Made by a program: the position numbers and the translations under genes. A stretch of DNA of 64,000 bases from Bilabrum cf. latius (Eukaryota; Bigyra: Bicosoecida; Bigyra; Bicosoecida). Under the pieces are notes generated by a model, which saw only the letters and a list, made by a program, of their open reading frames with translations, searched no databases and was not told where the DNA came from. The stretch lies in NCBI GenBank assembly GCA_965178125.1, contig OZ237740.1:558001-622000 (forward strand), given 5' to 3'. Of this stretch, positions 1-10,435 are shown piece after piece; the first letter of the stretch is position 1, and each line of letters begins with the position of its first letter.

Positions 1-3000
1 GATCCGGATCCTGCAAGGGATGCGCAGCCCTCTGCGGTTCCAAAGTCCGGTAGTAGCGTGGCGTCGTTAGGCAACGTCGATAGTGACGATGATGGTGGCA
101 GTATACTTGAATCCCTACACGATACAAGAATGGATGAGCCAGTCCGCCAGGCGATGCTGGCCGAAGCCCTGGTTATCAGGGCTGGGATAGTGGAGGAAAT
201 TGAGGGGCTGCTGGTCGAGAAAGCAGCTCCTGGGATAGTGGAGGAAATTGAGGGGCTGCTGGTCGAGAAAGCAGCTTCTGCTCCTTCTACCACTGCTCCT
301 ATCTCAGATGTATCGGCTGCCAGTAGTAGCAGTGGGACAGAGGCTGCAACTGACAAGCCCTCACTGGCCGAGGAACAGATCGAGGCACTGGGTGCCTTGG
401 CATGCTGCATCGAAGCGGCCCAAGATCCTGCAATGGCTCTTCCTATCCACGAGAAGCGAGTTGGTCTAGCTCTTGGATCTCTTGGCTTGGACTCAGAAGA
501 GTTTGAAGAAGCTCTCGAGGGGCATGGCAACTGCCTGGTCCTCGCCGGCAGGCCCGACGACGCTGTGGCCGTACACTTGAGGCACATGGACGCGATCGCT
601 GATTGCAAGGGCCCGAAGAGCGACGAGCTGCTTGCCGCCCTCACATGGCTGGCCGACTATGCGTCGAAGCTCGAAGACATCTCACCAGAGACGGTGAAAT
701 CCTTGACGATTCGGCTGCTGAAGCTGTCAGCGACCGTAAAAGGGGTGGCATCAGAGGAGCACGAGAGCGCCTTGCAAGCCCTCCTCAAACTCCTGGTATC
801 AGCTGGAAACCATAGGAGTGCAACCACTCTCCAAGAGCAGCACCTTGCTGCAGTTGCAAAAGCAGAAGGTAAGGAGACCGACGCATACCGGACCGGAAGG
901 CTCTAGCTCGCCCGATTCCTGCGGGCTGCTGGCAGGCCAGAGGAGGCCCAGACAATCGCAAGAGATGAAATCAAGCTAGTAGGCCGTACGTACGGCATCG
1001 GCAGCCAGATACACCTCGAAACTATCAAGATGGCTGCGAGCAAGTATAAACGGAAGAGCCGGTCTTTATGGGATAGATGGGAGCCCCCATTGGAACGGTT
1101 GTGCATATCGCTGCTTGATGAGGCCGTGGCGAATGCAACGGAACGGTGCGGCATGGACAGCGAGGAGGCACTGCAGTGCATTGTCAGACGCTCTGAGATT
1201 CTGGAGGATCTTGCTTTTGACGACAAGAAGCCGGAATGGTCAATGGCTGCGGTTCAAACGGCACTGAGGCTCCATGGGTCCTCGAGTTTCCAACACGCTC
1301 GGGCTCTGTGCGCTCACGTCCGCAGCCTGGTTGACAAGCATGACGCTGCATCAGCCATTTAGATTCTAGAGAACCATCTTGACATTTATAGAGACGGTGG
1401 GGCTGGTTGCGACCTACTAGTGCGTGAGGCGAGAGGAGCCCACTGGCAGACGTGTAAGAGGTGGCGGACTAGGTCACGGAGGGACGACGGCAGCGCCTAC
1501 CTTCCCTTGATTCAGCGGCTTGAATCAGTGATCCTCGGTGGAATAAAAGCCTTGCACGGCACGCAGGCTGGGGAGGATGCCGCCCTAAAGTACTGGGCAC
1601 TCTGGTGGGACTTCTGGTCTGAGCACCGCGGCATGTTTATGCCTGAGAAGCTCTTCTCCTGCTTTGCGGCAGCGGTTGCCTCCTACAGCGGAGAGGACTC
1701 CGGCTCGTTCCTGATGCTCCTGTAGGGCCAGGCCAAGAAGTGTCTAGAGGTTGCAACAACCGTGCACCACCCCGAGCCGTGGCGCCTTTCGGATAGATGG
1801 GCAGACGGATCTCTAGACTTGTCTCGGGACACCCCGGAAGGCATCGCATGCAGGGCTTGGCTTGATGCGGTCAGGGCGGCACTGCCCATAGAGGAGGTGA
1901 TTGACTGCCTGATGCGTCTTGTCGAACGAGAGCGGCACCGTCTCCCCGAGAAAGATGCTACTTAGCTACTTGGCAACATCCTGAAGCTGCCCCATGCGAG
2001 ACCACACGAGGCATCTCTGAAGCTGAGCTTCCTTCGTCGATATATGAATCTGGAACTGGGGGTAGAGGACCTACACGGAGCGGGTGGTGAAGATCGTGTT
2101 GTCGCTGACTTGCACATGGCACTACCGGCTGTTGGCGCCCTCATTGAGCAGCTTATAGGTCGGAACAGCTCCGAGCACGCCCACCACCTGTAGCAAGCAG
2201 CCCTTGGGGGCGGATTATGGGAGTGGTGTGATTCCAAAAGGTACGAGTACGAAACAGCTCCCGTCACCGCGCGGTATCTTCGTCGCCTCGTCGCGGTGTA
2301 TGGAGGTGCGAGCGATGCTTGCAGGGATGCGGTTCTTCATGTTGTCCAGGACAACCAGCTGACCGCCGGTTTCTGCTTGCTTGGGTAGCGCGTTGGTGAA
2401 CCGAGTGGCACTACAGATGCTTTGAAGCTGCTGCAAGCCATCGTTAACATTTGGCTTGATGCAGTGCGCGAGAAGTACGGGACACACAGCGCTGAGTACG
2501 GCCGGGCTTTGGTGGAAGAGCTTGCCCCATCGTTTGATGATCCTGATGACTTTGACCCGTTTCCGTGGCTTCACTCTCTTGTTCAAGAGCATGTCGATGC
2601 AGCAGAGGGCGTCCACAGCAGGGGCAGCCCGGAGCATGCGGGAGCTCTTGATGCCTTAGTGAACTTCTGCCTGCCTGGAGTCTCAGATAGCCGCAGTGGG
2701 GGTGCATTGCAAGTCGGACTTGCTGGCTTCGAGGAGCTCACAGAGCGGGCGTTCGAGGCCAGGACAGCCGTTGCACGCGAGCTGATGGACAGTGGCCGTC
2801 CTGGCGGAGCTTTGATGTGGTTGAATAGCGCCATCGATCACTGCGTCTTCCGATGCGAGCAACAGGATGCTTCCATGTCTGTGCTGCAGGATGGCATCAA
2901 GATGCTCTCGGATGCAGCAGACCGGACGCATCCGGGGTTCCGCCGCGAGTGCATGAAGTGTTTCTGGACAATGACAAATGTCAACAGTTCTGAGTGGCCT

Positions 3001-4344
3001 GAAGAGCTCTCGCACCAATGCTGCAAGCTGGCGTGCATGGTGCTAGAGTCTGTGGATGTGGCCTATGGGCGCGGTTCTTGCCAAGCCATTCGGTTCCGCG
3101 AGATGCTGATGAGCACCCTAGTTTCCGCTTATAGATAGGCGGACACCATCCGGGACGCGGTAGCATAGGTGCTTGTTCGCACTGTCATTAGTCCCGAGCT
3201 TGCAGGCGTTAGCCGTGGATCTGAAGGCGACGTTGGTCTGGGCTTGCTGCTGTACCAGTACATTTAGGAAAGCGGACCTGAAGGCAAGGATTCGCTTGTG
3301 GCAGACAGGTGGTCCAACAGCACGGGAGGGCCCGCCAGTGCTGCTTCAGCTGGGAAGGGCACGGCGGCTGCCTCTACAGTCGGCATGTTTAGAAAAGTAG
3401 TGGAGCAGCTATAGTACGAAGCTGAGGCCGAAGACGACGAGCCTGAGGATCGGGTGCTGTATACAGTGCTTGCAGATCTGGCCGACGCGGTGGTGGAGCG
3501 TGAAGACTCACCATCACCGGAGACAATCATGCTCTTGCAACGGATAAGCCAGGTCCCAGCTGAGATTGAGGAGCACAACCTGGATTGCTTCCTTACGCCT
3601 TTGCTAGACTGCATCGCGGAGCAATGCGTGGCTGTGTACGGCAGGCGGAGCAAAGAGCACCTCTCGGCACTGTGGGATGTTCTGGAAGACAAAGCTGGAT
3701 AGAGTGTCGTCAATTTCTATGAGTGGGACTCCGATGTTGAGAAGATATAGCAGCTAAGGGAAGTCGGGAAGACGTACAGAGCTTTGCGGCAAACCATGTT
3801 GCAGGAGGGGCTGATCCACCCGGATGAGCTGCCCCCTCGCCCATACGGACACTTCAAGGTTGGGATGGGAGGCGGGGATACTGCAGGGGACGTCGGTGGT
3901 GATGGAGGCTCAGCCAAGTCACAGGCAGCCTCCGGTGCTGGAAGGGACGAATGTCGCGATGCAGGAGCGAGACAAACAGCGGCTGATGCGGAGCACCACT
4001 ACACCCCTCATCGCATCAGGATGAAACAGCTAATAGATCCAGCGCATGCCCAATCTACCGTGTGTGCACCTGTTGGCGAGGAAGACTTGCTGCCAGGAGA
4101 GTGCCCTGCGCTGTTTATGTGTGAAGGCGACCTGTTCGATCGCAAGTGGTGGCAGGAGGACGATGGGGCGTGGCTCCCGCAAGCAGTGCGTGATAGAGTT
4201 GAGTGCGCGGTGGGTGCGAAAGGATCGACAGTCGACGACTCCGTGCTCCATTCAGGTGTCCGATCCGGATCTGGTGCTGCTGCCGATGAAGAGGCATGCG
4301 CTAGTGTAGAGGGTGTCGGTGCTGCGAGTGGTAAAGATCGTTAA
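1..4344 (+). CDS. TPR-repeat protein, 5' end outside the window
   Basis: One frame is open from the first base to TAA at 4342-4344 (1,447 codons) if TAG is Gln. Twelve TAGs lie in frame (904, 1360, 1723, 1963, 2191, 2386, 3136, 3166, 3265, 3412, 3700, 3748) and no TAA or TGA. The N-terminal part has helical pairs of the kinesin-light-chain/TPR_12 type (LGALACCIEAA, HGNCLVLAGRPDDAVAVHL, LARFLRAAGRPEEAQTIAR), which usually act as protein-binding scaffolds. The rest is mostly helical and unrecognised, and the last 180 residues are acidic and low-complexity. Codons 62-93 contain a 16-residue tandem duplication. It converges on the next gene, with 477 bp between the two ends. The TPR call is fair; the specific role is unknown. 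Confidence 0.6.
184..279 (+). repeat. 48-bp in-frame tandem duplication
   Basis: Two consecutive 48-bp copies (184-231, 232-279) differ only at the end of the second copy. Each encodes a 16-residue unit beginning GIVEEIEGLLVEKAA, so the reading frame is kept. Confidence 0.9.
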
Positions 4345-4821
4345 GTGGTGCACGATGGCTGCCCGTGAGAGTAGACCCATTGCTAGTGCAAAAAGTGTAG
4401 CTACGGCTGTTCGAGCCTCTAAACAAAGACTGCAAGTTTACACATGTCTGATCTCCTTTGCTCGTAGTTGGATTGGGAGCTTAGAGTGCACCGGAGGCGT
4501 GTCTGGCCTCGGGTCTAATGGTGGTGGGAGTTCGGATCCACGGTTGATGCAAAAATTAGAATACTCTACAGTCTAGTTGGTATAAGAATATCACTTGCGA
4601 AATAGGTAGACTATGAGCCGTGCTGCTGATAGGATCCTACATGGGTGTATCAGGTGTTCCTATCAGGTGTTCCTGTCACCAAATCCCGGATGCCCGTTTT
4701 GTACCCCTAGATCCTTGCTTGGAAAGGTCGGCCTTTCAGGGGTATCCGGGATACGACCCCCCCAGCTACGGTCATACGGGGGGGACGACGGACATCAGTA
4801 ATGTCGATCTACTGTTTCCAA
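4345..4821. other. Intergenic gap between convergent genes
   Basis: It holds the 3' ends of two convergent genes. I see short C-rich and G-rich tracts near 4740-4790 and a small direct repeat (caggtgttcctatc-like, 4650-4675), but no convincing gene. Confidence 0.5.
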
Positions 4822-7161
4822 TCAGTCTTGCAGACTTGCCCGCTCCGCCACTATAGTGTCAGCTAAGTCCTAGAGTAGTCCGTAGTACACCTTGCTGTTC
4901 AGCTCGAAGCGGCACTTGGGACACGGAAAGTTCTTCGTGTGGAAGGGCTCGAACCAGAAGTTGACCGCTGCTGAAAAAGCTCTTTCGGACCCATTGATGC
5001 CCTTGAGCTTAGCACTAGACTTACCTGTGTTAGCGAGGGCTTGGAGCGGGACTGCCGTCCCCGGCTCCGACAAGACCTCATGCCACCAGTAGCTCGGCAG
5101 CCACACGGCCTCGCCTGGCTCAGCGACGCACACGTGGATCCCATCGCGCCGGGCCTCATCGAACGCGGCTTCAGTGTAGATGTGACGCATCTTGGTACTA
5201 TAATGCATGCCATCGTCGGTCCATGGCTGACTAGTGCTTGTGAGAACCCCCACGTTGCCGTACCCTGCTCCTGAATCCCGCCTCTCCACAGCCGCAGCAC
5301 CGGCACTGAAGGCAGGTCGCCTTGAAGTGTTGGCCTCCATGAGGTCAAATGGAGTATTCACCATCGATGTGCTCTCTAATAGTTTCCCGGGCACGGCCAC
5401 ACCCGCCCTTGCATCCACCCTCAGCTGGCCTTCCTGCAGGTGGCCCTCCCCCATGCGATCGTTGCTGTATGGAGGCATCATCATCACTATCTTCCTGCCC
5501 TGCAGAGGTACCAGGAGGTTATCAAACGCATCAAAGTGCAACTTTCCGACGGTGTGGCCGTCACCAAGCCAGAAGTTCTTATGTGCCAGCCGAAGGGCGC
5601 CCAGACCTGGGAGCAGCTCGTCGTGGCTGCGGAGTAGTCGCGCCAGGCTAGCGAGCTATGAGCCTACAGTAAGGTACTCCACATAGGCAGATACATTGGC
5701 GTGGGCGCCATGCCGGCATGCAAGAAGCCGAACCTCGCTGGGGCTTGCGCTACCTGGACTAACAATGCTTGCAGATGGTTGCCCTGCGCTGGCGTCTTGG
5801 TTCTAGACACTCGGCTCGATTTCGTGGCAGGCCATTTGGGCTCGGCACATCTCCTCTATCCTGCTGCTGGTAGTAGCATTCATCGGCTGACGGAGCGACA
5901 TGGCGCCATTTCGAAGCAAAGCGTAGCACATCACCTCCACCAGCCGCGCATCGGTTGGCTGTGGCCTGACAACAACTCGATCCCTGCTTGCCAGCAGGCC
6001 AGCGATTCCGGCTGGTGGAAGCCTGCCGCCCACGCCGCCCCCAATCCACGACGAGAGGTCAGCAGATCCCTCAAACACCCCATCGGTTCCAGCCAACTTG
6101 CTATGCACTACTGCCTGGCCAGCTGCCTCAAGAAGGCTGCTGGCAAGTAGACCAGCCTGCTGCTACAGGGCATCCGCTGCTGGGTCACCGGCTGTCAGGA
6201 ACCCAAGCGATGCATTCGAAGCTGAAGAACGACTCGTCACCGGCCTGGCTGCTATTGGCACATTTTCAGGCATGTGCCTCACTTTGGATCGCAGGCGGAT
6301 AGTGGCCGGACGATGCCTGCCGACAAGCTCCATCAGCAGCCGATGCGGGTGCTCAGGTGACGACCCAACCGACTGGGCATCGATCTGTCGGCAGGGGAGC
6401 ACGGTTCCGAGCCGCTCTAGGCGTAACAGCGCGCGCTTTGCTCGTCGTGAAAGCATCAAGTCTCGCCATGCCCGCCATGCGCCGGTTCTTGGTCTACTAT
6501 TAGTACTATTAGTAGCAGGTGTCGGCGATGCCAGGCTGGATGTAGGCGCTGTGCCAGGTGAGGCACTGGAGGAGCCACGGCTGTGGTCGGTCTCAAGCCA
6601 ACCGTGGTCGGATGCAATGCTCTGAATGGCTGATTTGATCCTTCTAGGTAGTAAGCCAGTCCGCTTGCGGGTGTTTCGGATCGCCTCACTGGCTTGCTGC
6701 CGCTCGGACTGCGAAGGGTGCGCCTCACCAGACCAGAAGGTCATCTGCTCTGCTGCGCCATCAGCTGCTACAAGTATCCCCGATTGGTCCCATGTACCTT
6801 TGCTGGCTTCACTACGAAGCAAAACTGTGTGCAGGCATGTCAAATCTGGCAAACGCCTTTGCCAGATCGCCAAATGTGGCACTGCTACCTGATCTCCAGC
6901 ATGGCGGCAGCTAGTTTCGTTAGTGAAAACACAATCTAGAACAGCTAAGCCCTAGTCATCACGCAGTGCATCGCGAACAAAATCGCAAGTGGAGGCTTGC
7001 GAAACACGTGGCTGCACTAGAAGTTTTGTCCTTTCGCTGAGGATCGAACCACGACCCTAGTCCCGCAACTTTACCGATAAACAAGGCTACGCGCGTCCTA
7101 AAGAGAATATAAAGATGTTAACTATTGCAATTGTTGCCAGATATGGCATCTAAATGTGCAT
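4822..7161 (-). CDS. JmjC/cupin_8-type Fe(II)/2-oxoglutarate oxygenase, long N-terminal extension
   Basis: Minus-strand frame of 779 codons from ATG 7161 (alternative ATG 7149) to TGA at 4822-4824, crossing eight TAGs. The C-terminal third is a JmjC/cupin_8 fold: FWLGDGHTVGKLHFDAFDN, where H542 and D544 are the predicted iron ligands, then VPLQGRKIVMMMPPYS, and AVWLPSYWWHEV, where H694 is the third ligand, followed by AVNFWF. Family members hydroxylate or demethylate proteins or RNA; the substrate here is unknown. The N-terminus (LATIAIVNIFIFSLGRA) resembles a signal peptide or anchor, which is unusual for this family and could instead be a start-site error. Residues 60-450 are not recognised. 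It is divergent from the small gene at 7268, 106 bp away. Confidence 0.7.
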
Positions 7162-7267
7162 GGGCACGGCTATTCCACCCTAAAATTTGCCGCTGGATGA
7201 CGAGCGATCCGGGTCTACTAGTTTGCTGCTGTCACGCAGATTCAACAGCAATAAGGACGCAAACGCC
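7162..7267. promoter_or_regulatory. Shared divergent promoter interval
   Basis: Only 106 bp separate the starts of the JmjC gene (minus) and the small gene at 7268 (plus), so regulatory DNA for both must lie here or inside the genes. No motif was recognised. Confidence 0.35.
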
Positions 7268-7708
7268 ATGAGTTCTAAGGATTCTTCCCGTGCAACCGAT
7301 AAGCCGAACGAGGCTGGCGTGAACCTGTCCGATGAACAGCTAGCGCTTGGCGAAATGAAGCGCAGAAGTCGAGAAGCAAACGACGCGGCTCACGCTGAAA
7401 TATAGGTTCGACAGTGGCGCTGCCACCCCCGCCTGTACGACGCAATTGATTCAATTACACGTATAACGGACTCTGGGGTTTCTGAGATCGGCCATAGATT
7501 CGGGTTGCTGTATGCTTGCATGAAATCGAAACCAGGGTACGAGCCAAGAGCGGAAGACCACCCATTTGCCACAGATCCTGAAGCGCATAGGCCACGTTGG
7601 AAATCTGGCGAACTTGTCAGGAACGCAAAAGTCGGCTGGGAGGCAGCCGAGGCGAAGCCTGGCTCGAAATCTAGTCCGAGGGAAACGAAAAACGGCGGCC
7701 GTTCGTGA
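7268..7708 (+). CDS. Small hydrophilic protein, unknown
   Basis: 146 codons from ATG 7268 to TGA 7706-7708, with one in-frame TAG at 7403. The protein is charged, with a short helical N-terminal half (LSDEQLALGEMKRRSREANDAAHAEI) followed by a segment rich in aromatic and basic residues (VRQWRCHPRLYDAIDSITRI). No signal peptide, membrane segment or known motif is visible. The frame stays open upstream to 7187 without an earlier ATG. It converges on the next gene, 74 bp from its stop. I do not recognise it. Gene status rests on the open frame, similar base use and tight placement between confirmed genes. Confidence 0.5.
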
Positions 7709-7782
7709 GGCAGAGTAGACGGACGCTCTGTACAAGCAGATCCTAGAGACTGTCAAAGGGTACACGATATATAAGGCTGAGG

Positions 7783-9834
7783 TCAAGTCCACGGGCCACG
7801 GTTCGTGGCAGCCGTAATTGCTCTGGTTGCCGGCCCTGCCGGTGCTCTGTCGCCTGGTTTGGCTCTTGCACCCCCCTGCTGGCCCGCCACCTGCTGCGCC
7901 TCCTCGTCCTGCCAGACCGCCCACTGGCTGCGCTACATGCCATCTCCTTGGGAGTGTATGGCCGCATGACCTTGCGAGCGGCCGCCTGGCTGGCCACTAA
8001 GCCGGGGGTGGAGCGGGGACACAGGCCGGCGCCCGCTCGGTGAGGACCGGCCGGCTGCCGTCATGCTGGCAGAGAAGCGGCGCTCAAGGACTCCCTGATG
8101 TCCTGACGGTGCCATCGATGCTTGATCGTTTGCTTTGTTTGACTCTCTCGGTGGCGCACCTGTCTCAAGAGCCAAGGAAGGCGAAGAGGAAGACGAAGAG
8201 GAGGAGGAGGAGGCGGTCTCCTGATTAGGCCCCGTGCTGGCAGCGGCCAATTGCCCGCCGCGAAACCTCGCCACTGACCTGCGGGCGCGCTCCCTCGCGT
8301 TCCCTTCAATCTTTCTGCTGGCATGACCCAGCCGCCTGGCTGCATCAAGGAGGGTACGATGGGAGGACCTAGAGAAACCGACCTGCTCTATGGTGCTGGC
8401 CAGCTCTGCAACCGCTTGCGGGCCGTAGTCCAGAGAGACCGCCCTATCCGTGATGTCTCTCAGCATGGCGGCGGCAGTGCTGCGGGGTGGGATGGGATGG
8501 GAGGGGATGGGATGGGATGGGAGGGGGAACTATTGTCAATGAGAAGAGTGGGGCCTGGGCAGCCGTGTTTGAATCGGTGTTGTCGGCAGATATACGTTTT
8601 ACCTGATAGCCATGGTCTGGTAGCGACCCACTCACCTATCAACCGTCCCATCGGCGCTGCTGCCTGCGTCTCTCAGCTCCCTGGCAATCCGGGCAGCTGA
8701 CTGCACGAGTTCGTTTCGCTCTTGCGATTCCATCCGAGCAGTTGCTCCGTCGCCCTGCTCGCCCTTGCCGTGCTCAAGGCCCAAAGCCGAGGCAGATCCA
8801 CGCCCCTCCTCGCACTTGCTGGGGTCCGAGCTGACATCCATGAACAGCACGCCGTCGTCGATGAAGGACCCGGGAGGTGCGTGACCCCCTGCGGGCGGTG
8901 GAGCCCGTCCCTCCTGCATGCGCTGCTCGGAGACGTGCCTGTTTGCTTGTGATGCGTACGTAGGAAGATGCCCATGCATACGTACAGTATCACCCGTTTT
9001 ACTTCCTGTGCCTTCGTTGTACGCGCGATGATGGTCGTGGCGAGCTGCGTGAGGCCAGGCCTAGCCCCCCTCTGCAGGAGCATCCCATTGTTGGGGCCAG
9101 TCCGTGCTGTCTCGGGAGGACGCCGTGACTGCAGCTGACGGCTCCTAGATGTCAGTACCAAGGAAATTGTTTTGAGTTTGAACGGGCCTGCCGAGAACGC
9201 GTTCAAATGACTAGTGCTCAAATGGGTTCCGCGACAGATGTGCTCTGGCATCTCTTGGTCGGGTCTCAGCAACCAGTGCGTCAATGAGGTCTGGCACTTG
9301 CTATTCTGCGGTACTAGAATCGATCGTAATATATGGAGCTGCCACTGGCAGCTTGTCGAGCCAGCCGTCGTCGCTCCGACCAGCGGTAGCTGTCTCTGCT
9401 CCCTCCCATTGCTGAGGACTCGCCACTCGCCGGCGCTTTGCTATCGGCTCGTCGCTCCGAACCAGGGAGATTTTCGGAGCTTCTGGAGTTAATGCCTGTC
9501 TTTGTTCTGGAACCGTTGCATCGCCACCTGCAATGCCTGCTAGCTTCCTACTAGTTGCTTGCTGCTCGCTGCCAGCGGGTGCAGCCTGTGGATGCTCTAC
9601 GTCATCTGACGGCGTAGCTGGCAGACCTCTCATGTGAAAATCATCCAAGAATGCCAGGTCTGAGACTGCCTTGGCCCTCTTCCGTGTTTGCTTCCGACGA
9701 ATACCGCCAGTGCGAGAGAGCGCAACGGTTTTCACATGCAACGACTTCTGCCTTGCAGATGTTCGCGTGGTAGCTCCCTACTGCTTACTCTGCAATATGT
9801 CCTTCCTTTTTCTTGCTCCTCCTGTCCAAATCAT
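7783..9834 (-). CDS. Large hydrophilic, probably disordered protein, unknown
   Basis: Two exons on the minus strand: 9834-8636 and 8479-7783. The intron (8635-8480, 156 bp) has a GTGAGT donor, a C-rich tract and a CAG acceptor, phase 2. The joined frame is 631 codons, begins with ATG 9834, ends at TGA 7783-7785 and crosses six TAGs (9778, 9301, 9211, 9145, 9061, 7933). The N-terminus is very basic (WTGGARKRKD..., TGGIRRKQTRKRAK), suggesting a nuclear or nucleic-acid-binding protein. The middle is Pro/Gly/Ser-rich, and one helical patch is seen (RNELVQSAARIARELRDAG). A serine run follows exon 2's start. No known domain was recognised. It is divergent from DPH4, 110 bp away. Confidence 0.55.
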
Positions 9835-9944
9835 TGATCTCCTGGCTTGCTACTGGGTAAAATGAGGAAGCGAGCACGGTGAACCTCGCCGAATGCACCC
9901 GCACGCGTGCTTGGTCGCACGAAATTCCACTGCCCCCATGCTCA
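9835..9944. promoter_or_regulatory. Shared divergent promoter interval
   Basis: 110 bp separate the starts of the unknown gene ending at 7783 (minus) and DPH4 (plus). An out-of-frame upstream ATG at 9938 lies seven bases before the chosen DPH4 start. No other element was recognised. Confidence 0.3.
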
Positions 9945-10397
9945 ATGGCAAGGTCTACAGATAAAGGCTCAGGATCAGTGGATGCCAAGTTGAATTTGTA
10001 CGAGATTCTCGGCATTCAAGAAGATTGCGATTCAAAAGCTATCAAGGAGGCCTTCCGGAGAAAGGCGCTACTTTTGCACCCCGACAAAGCACCAAAAGGA
10101 CAAACAGGATCCGCTGCAGCGTTCGCAGAAGTGCAAAAAGCTTTTGAGATTCTTAATTAGCTTGAGTCCAGGGAAGAATACGACGCTGGGCTGAAACGGC
10201 AGCGATCCATTGAGAGAGTGGCATTCGAGTTGTCCGTGGATGAAATGGAGTATGATGAGGCAACAGGTCGCTACTTCAAGAAGTGTAGGTGCGGAGAACA
10301 ATTCTAGATAGCAGAAGATGACTTGGTGGATGCAGAAGGGCGGGTATTGATCGAGTGTACAGGTTGCAGCCTGCGTGCCACTGTGATCGATGGTTAA
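9945..10397 (+). CDS. DPH4: Diphthamide biosynthesis protein 4 (DnaJ homologue C24 type)
   Basis: 150 codons from ATG 9945 to TAA 10395-10397, the usual length of DPH4. Residues 18-83 are a J-domain with HPD at 45-47 and the helix IV pattern KAFEILN-Q-LESREEYD. Residues 103-150 are the CSL/DPH zinc ribbon, with Cys114, Cys116, Cys138 and Cys141 (KCRCGEQF ... IECTGCSL). In this family the protein delivers electrons or iron and recruits Hsp70 for the first step of diphthamide formation on elongation factor 2. TAGs at 10158 and 10305 fall at residues 72 and 121, inside both domains, where Gln is acceptable. It converges on the next gene with a 38-bp gap. Confidence 0.88.
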
Positions 10398-10435
10398 GAA
10401 AGACAGTACTACCGCGGCACGCATTGTATCATAAT

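Noticed and set aside
7036-7100. tRNA-like sequence on the minus strand (box-B-like GGTTCGATCC and a D-arm-like stretch)
   Set aside because: The T-stem and acceptor arms do not pair, the anticodon arm is too short, and the stretch lies inside the open frame of the JmjC gene.
8489-8526. gggatgggat-type G-rich array, telomere-like
   Set aside because: It is short, irregular and forms the pyrimidine tract of an intron on the minus strand.
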